Shown here one piece after another: positions 1 to 9,191 of a stretch of 37,430 nucleotides of DNA. Position 1 is the stretch's first letter. Each line of letters begins with the position of its first letter. The position numbers and the translations under genes are program-made. The notes under the pieces were generated by a model. The model had not been told where the DNA came from. It saw only the letters and a list, made by a program, of their open reading frames with translations, and searched no databases. Origin of the DNA: Xanthobacter autotrophicus (GTDB lineage: Bacteria > Pseudomonadota > Alphaproteobacteria > Rhizobiales > Xanthobacteraceae); NCBI RefSeq assembly GCF_029991245.1, contig NZ_JAIVFO010000027.1:1-37430 (forward strand). The letters are read 5' to 3'.

Positions 1-1
1 T

Positions 2-2491
2 CTCAATGCCCCGCCCCACTCCGCCCCGAAGGCCGCCGCGCTGCCGGAGACGGTGAAGGACCCGGTCTGCGGCATGGACGTGAAGACGGACCCGGAGGCC
101 GCAAAGCCCACCTCGGTCTACAGGGACCAGACGTTTTTCTTCTGCTGTAACGGCTGCAAGACCAAGTTCGAGGCCGAGCCGGAGAAGTACCTCGCCCCGG
201 TGAAGGACCCGGTCTGCGGCATGACCGTGGAGCCCGGCCGCGCCAAATATTCGGCGCGCCACGACAAGAAACCCTATTTCTTCTGCTCCTCCTCCTGCGA
301 GACCAGGTTCAAGGCCGATCCCGGCCGCTATGTGGAGGGCGGCTCTGCCCCGCCCCCGCCGCCGGAGAAGGTGCCCGAGGGCACCATCTACACCTGCCCC
401 ATGGACCCCGAGATCCGCCAGATCGGCCCCGGCATCTGCCCCATCTGCGGCATGGCGCTGGAGCCGGAGATCGTCACCCTCGACGAGGGGCCGAACGCGG
501 AACTCGCCGACATGACGCGGCGGTTCTGGATCGGCCTTGCGCTGACCCTTCCCGTGTTCGTGCTGGAGATGGGCCAGCACCTGCTCGGCCTGCACCTTTT
601 GCCGCAGCAGACCTCCAACTATGTGCAGTTCCTGCTGGCGACGCCGGTGGTGCTGTGGGTGGGCAAGCCCTTCTTCGAGCGCGGCTGGCTCTCGCTCAAG
701 TCACGCCATTTCAACATGTTCACCCTCATCGCGCTCGGCACCGGGGTGGCCTATCTCTATTCGCTGGTGGGCACCTTTGCCCCCGGCCTGTTCCCGCATG
801 ATTTCCACGCCCATGAAGGCGGCGTGCCGGTCTATTTCGAGGCGGCCGCCGTCATCACCGTGCTGGTGGCGCTGGGCCAGGTGCTGGAGCTGCGCGCCCG
901 CGAGCGCACCTCCGGCGCCATCAAGGCGCTGCTGTCGCTGGCGCCCAAGACCGCCTTGCGCGTGAAAACCGACGGCACCGATGAAACCATCGACCTCGGC
1001 CTCGTCGCCCCGGGCGACATGCTGCGGGTGCGCCCCGGCGAGAAGGTGCCGGTGGATGGCATCGTCGCCGAAGGCCGCGCCGTGCTCGACGAAAGCCTCG
1101 TCACCGGCGAGAGCCTGCCCGTGAGCAAGGAGGCCGGCGAGAAGGTCATCGGCGGCACCCTCAATTCCTCCGGCGCCTTCACCATGCGCGCCGAAAAGGT
1201 GGGCCGCGACACCCTGCTCGCCCAGATCGTGCAGATGGTGGCGCAGGCCCAGCGCTCTCGCGCGCCCATCCAGCGCCTCGCCGACCAGGTGTCCGGCTGG
1301 TTCGTCCCCCTTGTCCTGGCTGCGGCGGTGGTGGCCTTCGCGGTGTGGATGATGGTGGGACCCGAGCCGCGCCTGACCTTCGCGCTGATGGCGGCGGTCT
1401 CCGTGCTCATCATCGCCTGCCCGTGCGCGCTCGGCCTTGCCACCCCCATGTCGGTGATGGTGGGGGTCGGCCGCGGCGCCCAGCTCGGCGTGCTGGTGAA
1501 GAATGCCGAGGCGCTGGAGCGCATGGAGAAGGTGGACGTGGTGGTGGTGGACAAGACCGGCACCCTCACCGTGGGCAAGCCCAGGGTGGTGGCGGTCGTA
1601 TCCCTGCGCGACATCGACGAGGTGGAACTGCTGCGCCTTGCCGCGAGCCTTGAGCGCGCGAGCGAGCATCCCCTCGCCGCCGCCATGGTGCAGGAGGCGA
1701 AGGCGCGCACGCTCAAGCTGTCCGAGCCGTCCGGCGTGGAGAGCCCGGCCGGCAAGGGCATCACCGGCACCGTGGACGGGCGCCCGGTGGCGGTGGGCCA
1801 TGCCGCCTTCATGAGCGAGACCGGCATCGCCACCGACCATCACACCGCCGAAGCCGAAGCCTATCGCCGCGAGGGTGCCACCGCCGTGTTCATCGCGGTG
1901 GACGGCAAGGCGGCCGGCCTCATCGCCATCGCCGATCCGGTGAAGGACACCACCGAGGCGGCCCTGAAGGCGCTCACCAGCGACGGCGTGCGCGTGGTCA
2001 TGCTCACCGGCGACAACCGCACCACCGCGCTTGCCGTGGCCAAGCGCCTCGGCATCACCGAGGTGGAGGCGGAAGTGCTGCCCGACCACAAGGCCGACGT
2101 GGTCCAGCGCCTGCGCGCCGAGGGCCACGTGGTGGCCATGGCCGGCGACGGCGTGAACGATGCCCCCGCCCTCGCGGTGGCGGACGTGGGCATCGCCATG
2201 GGCACCGGCACCGACATCGCCATGGAAAGCGCCGGCATCACGTTGCTGAAGGGCGATCTCTCCGGCATCGCCCATGCGCGCGGCCTGTCGCGGGCGACCA
2301 TGGCCAATATCCGCCGCAACCTGCTGTTCGCCTTCCTCTACAATGCGGCCGGCGTGCCCATCGCGGCGGGCGTGCTCTATCCCAGCCTCGGCCTCCTGCT
2401 CTCGCCCATGGTGGCGGCAGCGGCCATGGCGCTCTCCTCGGTGAGCGTCATCACCAACGCTTTGCTGCTGCGCCGCTGGCGCCCGCGCTGA
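2..2491 (+). CDS. copA: Copper-translocating P1B-type ATPase, 5' end outside window
   Basis: Inner-membrane pump that exports Cu(+) using ATP. Numbering from the GTG at 53: two YHS-type metal domains (repeated DPVCGM, about residues 3-50 and 51-95), then a heavy-metal-binding segment (YTCPMDP...CPICGM, about 113-137), then the membrane and catalytic core. Visible core motifs are TGES (about 351) in the actuator domain, the CPC metal site in IIACPCALG (about 456), the phosphorylated Asp in DKTGT (about 500), SEHP, and GDGVNDAP (about 698). YN and MxxSS in the last helices are typical of P1B-1 Cu(+) pumps. The frame is open to the window edge and upstream codons read as an Ala/Pro-rich linker, so the true start probably lies to the left and 53 is only the first in-window start. 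No GMxCxxC HMA domain is visible; one could lie upstream. Confidence 0.93.
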   Translation, partial: LNAPPHSAPKAAALPETVKDPVCGMDVKTDPEAAKPTSVYRDQTFFFCCNGCKTKFEAEPEKYLAPVKDPVCGMTVEPGRAKYSARHDKKPYFFCSSSCETRFKADPGRYVEGGSAPPPPPEKVPEGTIYTCPMDPEIRQIGPGICPICGMALEPEIVTLDEGPNAELADMTRRFWIGLALTLPVFVLEMGQHLLGLHLLPQQTSNYVQFLLATPVVLWVGKPFFERGWLSLKSRHFNMFTLIALGTGVAYLYSLVGTFAPGLFPHDFHAHEGGVPVYFEAAAVITVLVALGQVLELRARERTSGAIKALLSLAPKTALRVKTDGTDETIDLGLVAPGDMLRVRPGEKVPVDGIVAEGRAVLDESLVTGESLPVSKEAGEKVIGGTLNSSGAFTMRAEKVGRDTLLAQIVQMVAQAQRSRAPIQRLADQVSGWFVPLVLAAAVVAFAVWMMVGPEPRLTFALMAAVSVLIIACPCALGLATPMSVMVGVGRGAQLGVLVKNAEALERMEKVDVVVVDKTGTLTVGKPRVVAVVSLRDIDEVELLRLAASLERASEHPLAAAMVQEAKARTLKLSEPSGVESPAGKGITGTVDGRPVAVGHAAFMSETGIATDHHTAEAEAYRREGATAVFIAVDGKAAGLIAIADPVKDTTEAALKALTSDGVRVVMLTGDNRTTALAVAKRLGITEVEAEVLPDHKADVVQRLRAEGHVVAMAGDGVNDAPALAVADVGIAMGTGTDIAMESAGITLLKGDLSGIAHARGLSRATMANIRRNLLFAFLYNAAGVPIAAGVLYPSLGLLLSPMVAAAAMALSSVSVITNALLLRRWRPR

Positions 2492-2515
2492 GGGGACCGT
2501 TCGGGCCTGGTGCCT

Positions 2516-2546
2516 CCCGGGTTTGCTCAACCTGAGCGATCCCGGG
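2516..2546. promoter_or_regulatory. Imperfect palindrome between copA and comF
   Basis: CCCGGG and GCTCA are followed by a 3-base loop, then TGAGC and CCCGGG, with one 3x3 internal loop. The dyad begins 25 bases after the copA stop and ends 60 bases before the comF start. There is no T-run, so it is not a classical terminator. It could be a transcript-end hairpin or an operator. Confidence 0.35.
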
Positions 2547-2606
2547 CGGCAGGGGCCTTCCCTTTACAACGGCGCCCGACCTGCCGATCATGACGCGGGA
2601 TCACAC

Positions 2607-3374
2607 ATGGCTGGCATTTCCGTCCAGATCGCGCAGGCGCGTGGGGCACTCCGGGCCTTCGGCTCGGGGCTGCTGGGGCTTGCCCTGCCGCCCACCTGCA
2701 TTGCCTGCGGCTCCATCACCGGCATGGCCGGCGGCCTGTGCGGCCCCTGCTGGGGCAAGCTCGCCTTCATCAGCCGCCCGTTCTGCGAACGCACCGGCGC
2801 GCCCTTCGCCCACGATCCCGGCGGGGCGCGGATCTCGGCTCAGGCGCTGGACGATCCCCCCGCCTTCGACCGCGCCCGCGCCGCCGTGACCTTCAACGAG
2901 GTCGCCCGCGATCTGGTCCACAAGCTGAAATACGCCGACCGGCTGGACGTCGCCGCCCCGCTGGCCCGGCTGATGGCCCAGGCTGGCGCGGATGTGATCG
3001 CTTCCGCAGACGTGATCGTGCCGGTGCCGCTGCATCCGTTCCGCCTGTGGCGCCGCCGCTTCAACCAGGCGGCGCTCCTCGGCCGGCATCTGGCGGCGAC
3101 CACCTCCATCCCCCAGCGCACCGACCTCCTCGCCCGCCGCCGCTCCACGCCCTCCCAGACCGCGCTGGGCCGGGCAGAACGTCGCGCCAATGTGGCGGGC
3201 GCCTTCGTCGCATGCGGCAATGCAGCATCAAGCCTCGACGGCCGGCGCGTGTTGCTGGTGGACGACGTCTTCACCACCGGCGCCACACTGGATGCCTGTG
3301 CGCTGGCCCTGCGCCGCGCGGGCGCCAGCGGCGTGGATGCCCTGACATTTGCGCGGGTTGTCGATTTCACCTGA
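2607..3374 (+). CDS. comF: ComF family protein (phosphoribosyltransferase fold)
   Basis: A 255-residue ComF-like protein. Four cysteines near the N-terminus (C31, C34, C45, C48, as CxxC...CxxC) fit the small zinc-binding module of the family. The C-terminal part has the PRPP-binding loop VLLVDDVFTTGATL (about 214-228) of type I phosphoribosyltransferases. Family members are linked to DNA uptake in competent bacteria; in Rhizobiales the gene is a conserved neighbour of grx and nitrilase genes and its substrate is not established. I chose the ATG at 2607 (MAGISVQ); an in-frame TTG at 2523 would add a tail that does not resemble the family. grx follows 67 bases downstream on the same strand. Confidence 0.88.
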   Translation: MAGISVQIAQARGALRAFGSGLLGLALPPTCIACGSITGMAGGLCGPCWGKLAFISRPFCERTGAPFAHDPGGARISAQALDDPPAFDRARAAVTFNEVARDLVHKLKYADRLDVAAPLARLMAQAGADVIASADVIVPVPLHPFRLWRRRFNQAALLGRHLAATTSIPQRTDLLARRRSTPSQTALGRAERRANVAGAFVACGNAASSLDGRRVLLVDDVFTTGATLDACALALRRAGASGVDALTFARVVDFT

Positions 3375-3441
3375 AAACCTTAACTATGCTACGACGCTTT
3401 CGTGACGGTGCCCCGCCGTCGCTCAACCCATTTGTGACCGC

Positions 3442-3696
3442 ATGAAACCCATCGAAATCTACACCAAGAGCTGGTGCCCCTATTGCCATTCCGCCAAGGA
3501 ATTGCTGCGCCGCAAAGGCTTGACCTTCACAGAGATCGACGTGACCACCGACAGGGACGGTCAGGACGAGATGACGCGCCGCGCCGGCGGGCGCACCAGC
3601 GTGCCGCAGATCTTCATCGGCGACACCCATGTGGGCGGCTGCGACGACCTCTACGCCCTTGAAGACGCCGGCCGGCTGGACCAGCTGGCCGCCTGA
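3442..3696 (+). CDS. grxC: Glutaredoxin 3 (GrxC type)
   Basis: An 84-residue dithiol glutaredoxin with active site CPYC at residues 12-15, followed by the family patterns TSVPQIFIG (cis-Pro) and GGCDDL. It reduces protein disulfides and glutathione mixed disulfides in the cytoplasm with glutathione as donor. The length is the usual one for GrxC. It lies between comF and the Nit-family gene, an arrangement common in Rhizobiales, which suggests co-transcription with comF. The region between comF and grxC is only 67 bases. Confidence 0.95.
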   Translation: MKPIEIYTKSWCPYCHSAKELLRRKGLTFTEIDVTTDRDGQDEMTRRAGGRTSVPQIFIGDTHVGGCDDLYALEDAGRLDQLAA

Positions 3697-3835
3697 GCTT
3701 TTCTTCCCCTGCTGCGCGGACCCGTGCAAGACTAGAAAGAGGCCCCATCTATCTGGGGATACGCCGGCATCAGGCGCACGCGACGTGCGTATGACGGATC
3801 AGGGCGGGTTCAGCATCCAGGAAAGAGCGGGCCTC

Positions 3836-4723
3836 ATGACCTCGGCCGACACATCCGATACCCTCCGCATCGCGCTGGTGCAGCTGCGCAGCGGCCGGGA
3901 TCCGGCAGCCAATCTCGACGCCGTCTCCGCCTTGGTGCGGGAGGCCGCGCGGGACGGCGCGCGCTACGTGCAGACGCCCGAGATCACCAACATCATGGAG
4001 CTGGACCGCGAGGTCCTGTTCGAAAAGCTCCGGGAGGAGGCCGCCGACGCCACCCTCGGCGCCCTGCGCCAGCTGGCGCAGGAGCTGGGCATCTTCCTCC
4101 ATATCGGCTCCCTGGCCCTCAAGGTGTCCGAGAAGAAGGCGGTCAACCGCGCCTTCATGATCGGGCCCGATGGGCAGATCGTTGCCCGCTACGACAAGAT
4201 CCACATGTTCGACGTGGATCTGGGCAATGGCGAGAGCTATCGCGAATCCTCCGCCTATCGCCCCGGCGAGCGGGCGATCCTGGCCAATGTGGGCGCGTTC
4301 CGCTTCGGCCTCACCATCTGCTACGACCTGCGCTTCCCGTCCCTCTACCGGGCGCTGGCCGAGGGTGGCGCGCAGGTGCTGACCGTGCCCTCCGCCTTCA
4401 CCCGGCCCACCGGCGAGGCCCACTGGCATGTGCTGCTGCGGGCGCGGGCCATCGAGAACGGCGCCTATGTGCTGGCCGCGGCCCAGGGCGGCCGGCACGA
4501 GAACGGGCGGGAGACCTTCGGCCATTCGCTGGTGGTGGACCCCTGGGGCCGGGTGATCGCCGAAGGCGGCACCGACCCCGGCGTGATCCTCGCCGAAATT
4601 GATCTCAAGGAAGTCGCCGCCGCCCGCGCGCGCATCCCCTCCCTCTCCAACGGCCGCCGGTTCGAGATCGCCGAGCCCGGCCAGACCATCGGGCACCTCA
4701 GCGTGGTGCGGGCCTCGTCATGA
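3836..4723 (+). CDS. Carbon-nitrogen hydrolase, Nit1/Nit2-like amidase
   Basis: A 295-residue member of the nitrilase superfamily. The catalytic triad is visible: Glu49 in TPEITN, Lys121 in YDKIHMFDVD and Cys162 in LTICYDLRFP. The DLRFP and GEAHWH patterns put it in the Nit1/Nit2 branch, whose members deamidate side products such as deaminated glutathione or alpha-ketoglutaramate; the exact substrate cannot be told from the sequence. A purine-rich AGGAAAGAGCGG precedes the ATG at 3836; an in-frame ATG at 3791 lacks such a site. The stop overlaps the next start (ATGA at 4720-4723), so it is translationally coupled to the DUF1178 gene. Confidence 0.9.
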   Translation: MTSADTSDTLRIALVQLRSGRDPAANLDAVSALVREAARDGARYVQTPEITNIMELDREVLFEKLREEAADATLGALRQLAQELGIFLHIGSLALKVSEKKAVNRAFMIGPDGQIVARYDKIHMFDVDLGNGESYRESSAYRPGERAILANVGAFRFGLTICYDLRFPSLYRALAEGGAQVLTVPSAFTRPTGEAHWHVLLRARAIENGAYVLAAAQGGRHENGRETFGHSLVVDPWGRVIAEGGTDPGVILAEIDLKEVAAARARIPSLSNGRRFEIAEPGQTIGHLSVVRASS

Positions 4724-5226
4724 TCCGCTACACCCTCAATTGCGCCGCGGGCCACCAGTTCGAGAGCTGGTTTCCCTCCTCCGCGAGCTTTGACGCCCAG
4801 CAGTCACGCGGGCTTGTCACCTGCCCTGCCTGCGGCTCGGCCGAGGTCGAGAAGGCGGTGATGGCCCCTTCCGTCGCGCGCACCGACCGCGCCCCCGCTC
4901 CGGCGGCGGGGGATGCCACCCCGGCAACCGCCTCCCCGGCCGCCACGCCTGCACCTGCAGAAGCTCCGGTTGCGGAAGCTCCGGTCCCGGTGATGAGCCG
5001 CCCCGACGGCGAGCTGCGCGCCCTGCTGCGCGAGTTGCGGGAGCAGATCGTCAAGACGTCCGATTATGTGGGCGACGAGTTCGCCGACCTCGCCCGCAAG
5101 ATGCACGAGGGCGAGATCGAGCACCGCTCCATCTACGGCGAGGCGACGGTGGAGGAGGTCAAGGCCCTGCGCGAGGACGACGTGGAGGTGCTTCCCCTGC
5201 CCGTGCTGCCGGAAGACCGCAACTGA
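4720..5226 (+). CDS. DUF1178 family protein
   Basis: A 168-residue protein of the DUF1178 family, function unknown. The N-terminus has MIRYTLNCAAGHQFESWF with a later CPACG, so a small Cys-containing (possibly metal-binding) module is likely. The middle is an Ala/Pro-rich linker (about residues 60-90). The C-terminus is charged and conserved in the family (LREQIVKTSDYVGDEFADLARKMH). It overlaps the Nit-family gene by four bases and ends ten bases before the convergent ubiG stop. The constant association of this family with Nit-type amidase genes suggests a shared role, but this is only inference. Confidence 0.87.
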   Translation: MIRYTLNCAAGHQFESWFPSSASFDAQQSRGLVTCPACGSAEVEKAVMAPSVARTDRAPAPAAGDATPATASPAATPAPAEAPVAEAPVPVMSRPDGELRALLRELREQIVKTSDYVGDEFADLARKMHEGEIEHRSIYGEATVEEVKALREDDVEVLPLPVLPEDRN

Positions 5227-5236
5227 GGCGGGAGCC

Positions 5237-5980
5237 CTACCCCTCTCGCTCCGCCACCACAAAGTAGTTCACCGACAGGTCCCCGGTCAGCCGGAAGTCG
5301 CCGGAGAGTGGCTCGTAGGCGAGGCCCACCTTCTCCCGCGCGGCGAAGCCGGCGGCGGCAAGCGTCGCCTCCAGCTCCTCGGGGGTGATGAACTTCTCCC
5401 AGCGATGGGTGCCCGGCGGCAGCCAGCGCAGCACATATTCGGCCCCCACGATGGCGAGGGCGAAGCTCTTGGCGGTGCGGTTGAGGGTGGAGAGCACCAG
5501 CACGCCGCCTTCCGCCACCAGGCTGGCGGCGGTGCGCACGAACAGGCTCACGTCCGCCACGTGCTCCACCACCTCCAGCGCCACCACCACGTCGAAGCGG
5601 GCACCGCGCGCGGCCAGTTCCTCGGCCGTCACCGGCATGTAGTCGATGGAAAGGCCGGACGCCGCCGCATGGGCACGGGCGATCGCCACGTTTCCGGGCG
5701 CGGGATCGATGCCGGTCACATGCCCGCCCATGCGCGCCAGCGGCTCGCTGAGCAGGCCGCCGCCGCAGCCGATGTCGAGGATGGACAGGCCCTTCAGCGG
5801 GCGCAGGGCGCGGGCGTCGCGGCCGAAATGGCGCACCAGCGCATCGCGCAGGAAGGCAAGGCGCGCCGGGTTCATGGCGTGGAGGGGCGCCATCTTGCCC
5901 TTCTCGTCCCACCATTGCGCGCCCAGCGCATCGAAGCGGGCGACCTCGGCCGGATCGACGGTGGCGTTCATCTCGGACAT
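5237..5980 (-). CDS. ubiG: Ubiquinone biosynthesis O-methyltransferase UbiG
   Basis: A 247-residue class I SAM-dependent methyltransferase that carries out both O-methylations of ubiquinone synthesis. SAM-binding motif I is ILDIGCGGGLLSEPLA at about residues 69-84, followed by the acidic strand end VTGIDPA. The N-terminal FDALGAQWWDEKGKMAPLHAMNPAR is typical of UbiG and separates it from other ubiquinone methyltransferases. An AGGAGG site four to five bases before the ATG at 5980 supports the start. It converges with the DUF1178 gene, and trpS lies upstream on the same strand with 94 bases between. Confidence 0.95.
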   Translation of the reverse strand: MSEMNATVDPAEVARFDALGAQWWDEKGKMAPLHAMNPARLAFLRDALVRHFGRDARALRPLKGLSILDIGCGGGLLSEPLARMGGHVTGIDPAPGNVAIARAHAAASGLSIDYMPVTAEELAARGARFDVVVALEVVEHVADVSLFVRTAASLVAEGGVLVLSTLNRTAKSFALAIVGAEYVLRWLPPGTHRWEKFITPEELEATLAAAGFAAREKVGLAYEPLSGDFRLTGDLSVNYFVVAEREG

Positions 5981-6074
5981 AAGGCCTCCTCGGCAGGCGC
6001 CGTCTCGCCACCAGCATTAAGCGGGGGGCGAGGATGGAGCAAGGCGGCGCAAGGCAGCGGCGCCGCACTCCGGC

Positions 6075-7112
6075 TCAGCCGCGCACCATGCCGACGATGT
6101 CCTTCACCTGGGCCATGGTCTGGTCGGCGATGACGCGGGCGCGGTCCGCGCCGTCGATGAGGATGGCGTCGATGGCGGCGGGGTCCGCCATCAGGCGCTG
6201 CATCTCGCCGCCGATGGGGCCGAGCTTCTCCACCGCGAGGTCCACCAGCGCGGCCTTGAAGGCGGAGAACTGGGCGTTGCCATAGTCGGCCAGCACGTCG
6301 GCCTTGGTGCGGTCGGAGAGCGCGGCGAAGATGCCCACGAGATTGTCCGCCTCGGGGCGGCTCTTCAGGCCCTCTTCCTCGGTGGGCAGGGGCTCGGGAT
6401 CGGTCTTCGCCTTGCGCACCTTGCCGGCGATGGTGTCGCGATCGTCGGTCAAATTGATGCGGGAGAAGTCGGAGGGGTCCGACTTGGACATCTTCTTGGC
6501 CCCGTCGCGCAGGCTCATGACCCGCGTGGCGGGACCCGAGATCAGCGGTTCGGGAAGTGCGAAATACCCCCCCTCGTGCCCGTTCGCCGCGATGGATGGG
6601 CCAAAGTCGTTGTTGAACTTCTGCGCGATGTCGCGGGTCAGCTCCAGGTGCTGCTTCTGGTCCTCGCCCACCGGCACGTGGGTGGCGCGGTAGAGCAGGA
6701 TGTCGGCCGCCATCAGGTCCGGATAGGCGAACAGGCCGACCGAGGCATTCTCCCGATCCTTGCCCGCCTTCTCCTTGAACTGTGTCATGCGGTTCAGCCA
6801 GCCGATGCGGGCGACGCAATTGAAGATCCAGGCCAGCTCGGCATGGCCGGAGACCTGGCTCTGGTTGAAGATGACGTGGTCCTTCGGATCGATGCCGCAG
6901 GCGATGTATGCGGCAGTCAGCTCGCGGATGTGCCGCTTCAGCTCGACCGGGTCCTGCCAGACGGTGATGGCGTGGAGGTCCACCACGCAATAGATGCACT
7001 CGTGGCTCTTCTGCAGCTCCACGAAGCGCTTGATGGCGCCGAGATAATTGCCGAGGTGCAGGTTGCCCGTGGGCTGCACGCCGGAAAACACGCGATCCGC
7101 GACCGCCGCCAT
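6075..7112 (-). CDS. trpS: Tryptophanyl-tRNA synthetase
   Basis: A 345-residue class I aminoacyl-tRNA synthetase that charges tRNA-Trp. The HIGH-type motif is in [13 protein letters not shown] near residue 15 and the KMSKS motif is exact ([10 protein letters not shown], about 206-212). I chose the ATG at 7112 ([16 protein letters not shown]) because GGAGG lies a few bases upstream and the family starts here; the in-frame extension to 7328 is Arg/Gly-rich and unlike any synthetase. murJ is upstream on the same strand but separated by 258 bases in which I see no gene or clear signal. Confidence 0.96.
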   Translation of the reverse strand: MAAVADRVFSGVQPTGNLHLGNYLGAIKRFVELQKSHECIYCVVDLHAITVWQDPVELKRHIRELTAAYIACGIDPKDHVIFNQSQVSGHAELAWIFNCVARIGWLNRMTQFKEKAGKDRENASVGLFAYPDLMAADILLYRATHVPVGEDQKQHLELTRDIAQKFNNDFGPSIAANGHEGGYFALPEPLISGPATRVMSLRDGAKKMSKSDPSDFSRINLTDDRDTIAGKVRKAKTDPEPLPTEEEGLKSRPEADNLVGIFAALSDRTKADVLADYGNAQFSAFKAALVDLAVEKLGPIGGEMQRLMADPAAIDAILIDGADRARVIADQTMAQVKDIVGMVRG

Positions 7113-7370
7113 GGCGACCTCCAAAAGAGCGGCGCACCGCTCGTAAACGCCTTGCGGGGGCAAGGCACCGCGGGGAACCTTGGCGCGGCGGGGGCTTTCG
7201 CCCGGCGCAGCTTTGGCCTTCCCGACCCGCATGGATGAACCCCGGCGGCCGAAAGCGCGGCCATGTGCGGGGAGACGATGGGCCGCGTCATGCCACCTGG
7301 TGCCCCGCCGCGCAAGGGGCGAGGGCACGGGGCGCAGGGCGAGCAGGGCGCGCGTGGGGAAGCGGGCGCG

Positions 7371-8933
7371 TCAGCCCTGCGGCGCCAGCTTCGGCAGCAG
7401 GGCCTTCAGCAGCCATGCGGCGGTGCCATAGACCACGGCGCCACTGGCAACCAGCCCGGCCAGCCGCACGGCGGCCGCGCTCTGGCCCTCCGGCGCCGGC
7501 CAGAGCGCCGCGAGCATGCCGACGCATCCGCCCATGAGCAGGCTCGCGGCCACGAGCCCCAGGCCGGAGAGCAGGACCGCGCGGGAGAAGACCAGCGCCC
7601 CCGCGCGCACCAGCAGCCCCCCCAGGACCAGGAGGGAGGCGAAGGCCGAAAGCGCCGCCGCGCCCGCCGCCGCCCGCGGGCCGGCGCCCAGCCCCAGGCC
7701 GAAGGCCGAGAGCAGGCAGACCGCGAGCGAGCCGAGGGCGACGCGCTCGGCCATCTTCACCCGGCCCGCGGTGGACGCGGTGGCAGACAGGATGCGCTCC
7801 AGCCCCTGCGCCGGCAGCGACACGGCGAGAATCGCCAGAAGCGCGCCGGTGAGGTGGGCATCCTCGGCATCGAAGCTGCCGCGCTGGAACAGGGTGACGA
7901 CGATGGGGTCGGCCAGCACGGCGAGCCCGGTGGCCGCCGGCAGGGCGAAGGCGAGGGCAGCCAGCATGGCGCGGCCCGAGGCCTCCGGGGCGTCGCTGGC
8001 CGCGCCCGAGAGCGCGCTCTTGCGCAGCAGGGCCGGCACCAGCACTGCGCCTGCGCTCGCGCCCACGAGGCCGAGGGGCAGGTCCATGAGGCGCTGGGCA
8101 TAATTCAGCGCCGCCACGGCGCCGGGGCTCGCCGAGACGGCGGCGGCGATGATGATAAGGCGGAACTGGCTCAGGCCGGCGAACAGGAACGCCGGCGCGG
8201 CGGCACGGATGACCCCCAGCGCCTTGCGCCACGGCCAGCCCGCCGGAGAGATCGCGGCCGAGCCCCCCGGCAAGATCCCCGGCGCCGCCGGACAGCCGCG
8301 CGCGGCGACCACCATGAGGCCGAGCTGGGAGACGCCCGCAGCCACGGTGGCGGCGGCGATGGCCACGGCGGCGGTGTCGCTTTCCATCAGCCCGCGCAGG
8401 AGCAGCACCGCGATGACGGCGAGCACGGTGAGGTTGGCCGCCACCGGGGCCAGCGCCGGCAGCAGCACCCGATGGGCGCCGTTGGCGACGCCCCCATAGA
8501 TGGCGGCGAGCCCGGCGAACGGCAGATAGAGCACCGCCACCCGCCCGCACAGCACCGCCACATCGGCGCGCGCTCCGCCCGGCTCGAAACCCGGCGCCAG
8601 CAGTCGGATAACCTGCGGCATGAACAGCGCCGCGAGGAGCGCAAACGCGAGGAGCGTGCCGAACAGCAGTGCCAGCGTCGCCCCCGCGAGCCGGCGGGGG
8701 GCGCCCTCCCCCCCGCCCTCGGCGTGGGCGAGGGCGGGGATGAAGGCGAGGTTGAACGCGCCTTCCGACAGCAGCCGCCGCGCCAGCAGCGGCAGGGCAA
8801 GGGCCGCCACCAGCGCATCGGCGGCGGGCCCGGTGCCCAGCACCGCGGCGGTGGCCGCATCCCGCACGAAGCCGAGGACGCGGGAGGAGAGCGTCGCCGC
8901 CGAGACGATGGAGGTGCGGGCGAGGAGGGACAT
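7371..8933 (-). CDS. murJ: Lipid II flippase MurJ
   Basis: A 520-residue, very hydrophobic MOP-superfamily protein of the inner membrane that flips lipid II for peptidoglycan synthesis. The N-terminal MSLLARTSIVSAATLSSRVLGFVRDAATAAVLG is characteristic, as are SEGAFNLAFIPA, LNYAQRLMDLPLGL and a late LFQRGSFDAEDA. The length fits the usual 14 membrane helices. The start at 8933 is set by this signature; the upstream in-frame extension runs through a dispersed-repeat-like sequence. It probably has its own promoter, as the ftsH terminator lies between ftsH and this gene. Confidence 0.95.
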   Translation of the reverse strand: MSLLARTSIVSAATLSSRVLGFVRDAATAAVLGTGPAADALVAALALPLLARRLLSEGAFNLAFIPALAHAEGGGEGAPRRLAGATLALLFGTLLAFALLAALFMPQVIRLLAPGFEPGGARADVAVLCGRVAVLYLPFAGLAAIYGGVANGAHRVLLPALAPVAANLTVLAVIAVLLLRGLMESDTAAVAIAAATVAAGVSQLGLMVVAARGCPAAPGILPGGSAAISPAGWPWRKALGVIRAAAPAFLFAGLSQFRLIIIAAAVSASPGAVAALNYAQRLMDLPLGLVGASAGAVLVPALLRKSALSGAASDAPEASGRAMLAALAFALPAATGLAVLADPIVVTLFQRGSFDAEDAHLTGALLAILAVSLPAQGLERILSATASTAGRVKMAERVALGSLAVCLLSAFGLGLGAGPRAAAGAAALSAFASLLVLGGLLVRAGALVFSRAVLLSGLGLVAASLLMGGCVGMLAALWPAPEGQSAAAVRLAGLVASGAVVYGTAAWLLKALLPKLAPQG

Positions 8934-9030
8934 GGCGCGGTTCTGCCCCGCCCCGCCTGTGCTGTCGATGGCCATCCGGTGTCGCGGGGGAAGGCTGTGC
9001 TGAAGGGCGGAGGTCGCCTCATTGCCCCGA

Positions 9031-9076
9031 TGCCCCCGCACCCCGACCCGCTCCCCCAAGGGGAGAGGGAGCACCG
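9031..9076. repeat. REP-like GC-rich intergenic repeat (one copy)
   Basis: A GC-rich intergenic sequence with the inverted core CTCCCC-C-AAGGGGAG and a flanking CCCCCGCACCCCGACCC. It resembles the short palindromic repeats scattered between genes in many alphaproteobacterial genomes. Only one copy is in the window, so its repeat nature rests on resemblance. It lies between the murJ start and the ftsH terminator. Confidence 0.4.
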
Positions 9077-9141
9077 GCGCCCTCGACCGCCACCGCCGAT
9101 GGCCCATGCGGGGCCTTCCATCCGCACCGCCGGCCCAAAAG

Positions 9142-9167
9142 AAAACGCCCGCTTGCGCGGGCGTTTT
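9142..9167 (-). terminator. Rho-independent terminator of ftsH
   Basis: A perfect 11-bp stem (AAAACGCCCGC against GCGGGCGTTTT) with a four-base loop. It begins 25 bases beyond the ftsH stop and has a T-rich tail on the minus strand. Confidence 0.88.
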
Positions 9168-9191
9168 CCTCGTTCGGGACCAGTCGTCCGG

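Noticed and set aside
701-2530. A 609-codon open frame opposite the copper ATPase
   Set aside because: His/Gly/Arg-rich mirror of a conserved gene; no domain or ribosome-binding site.
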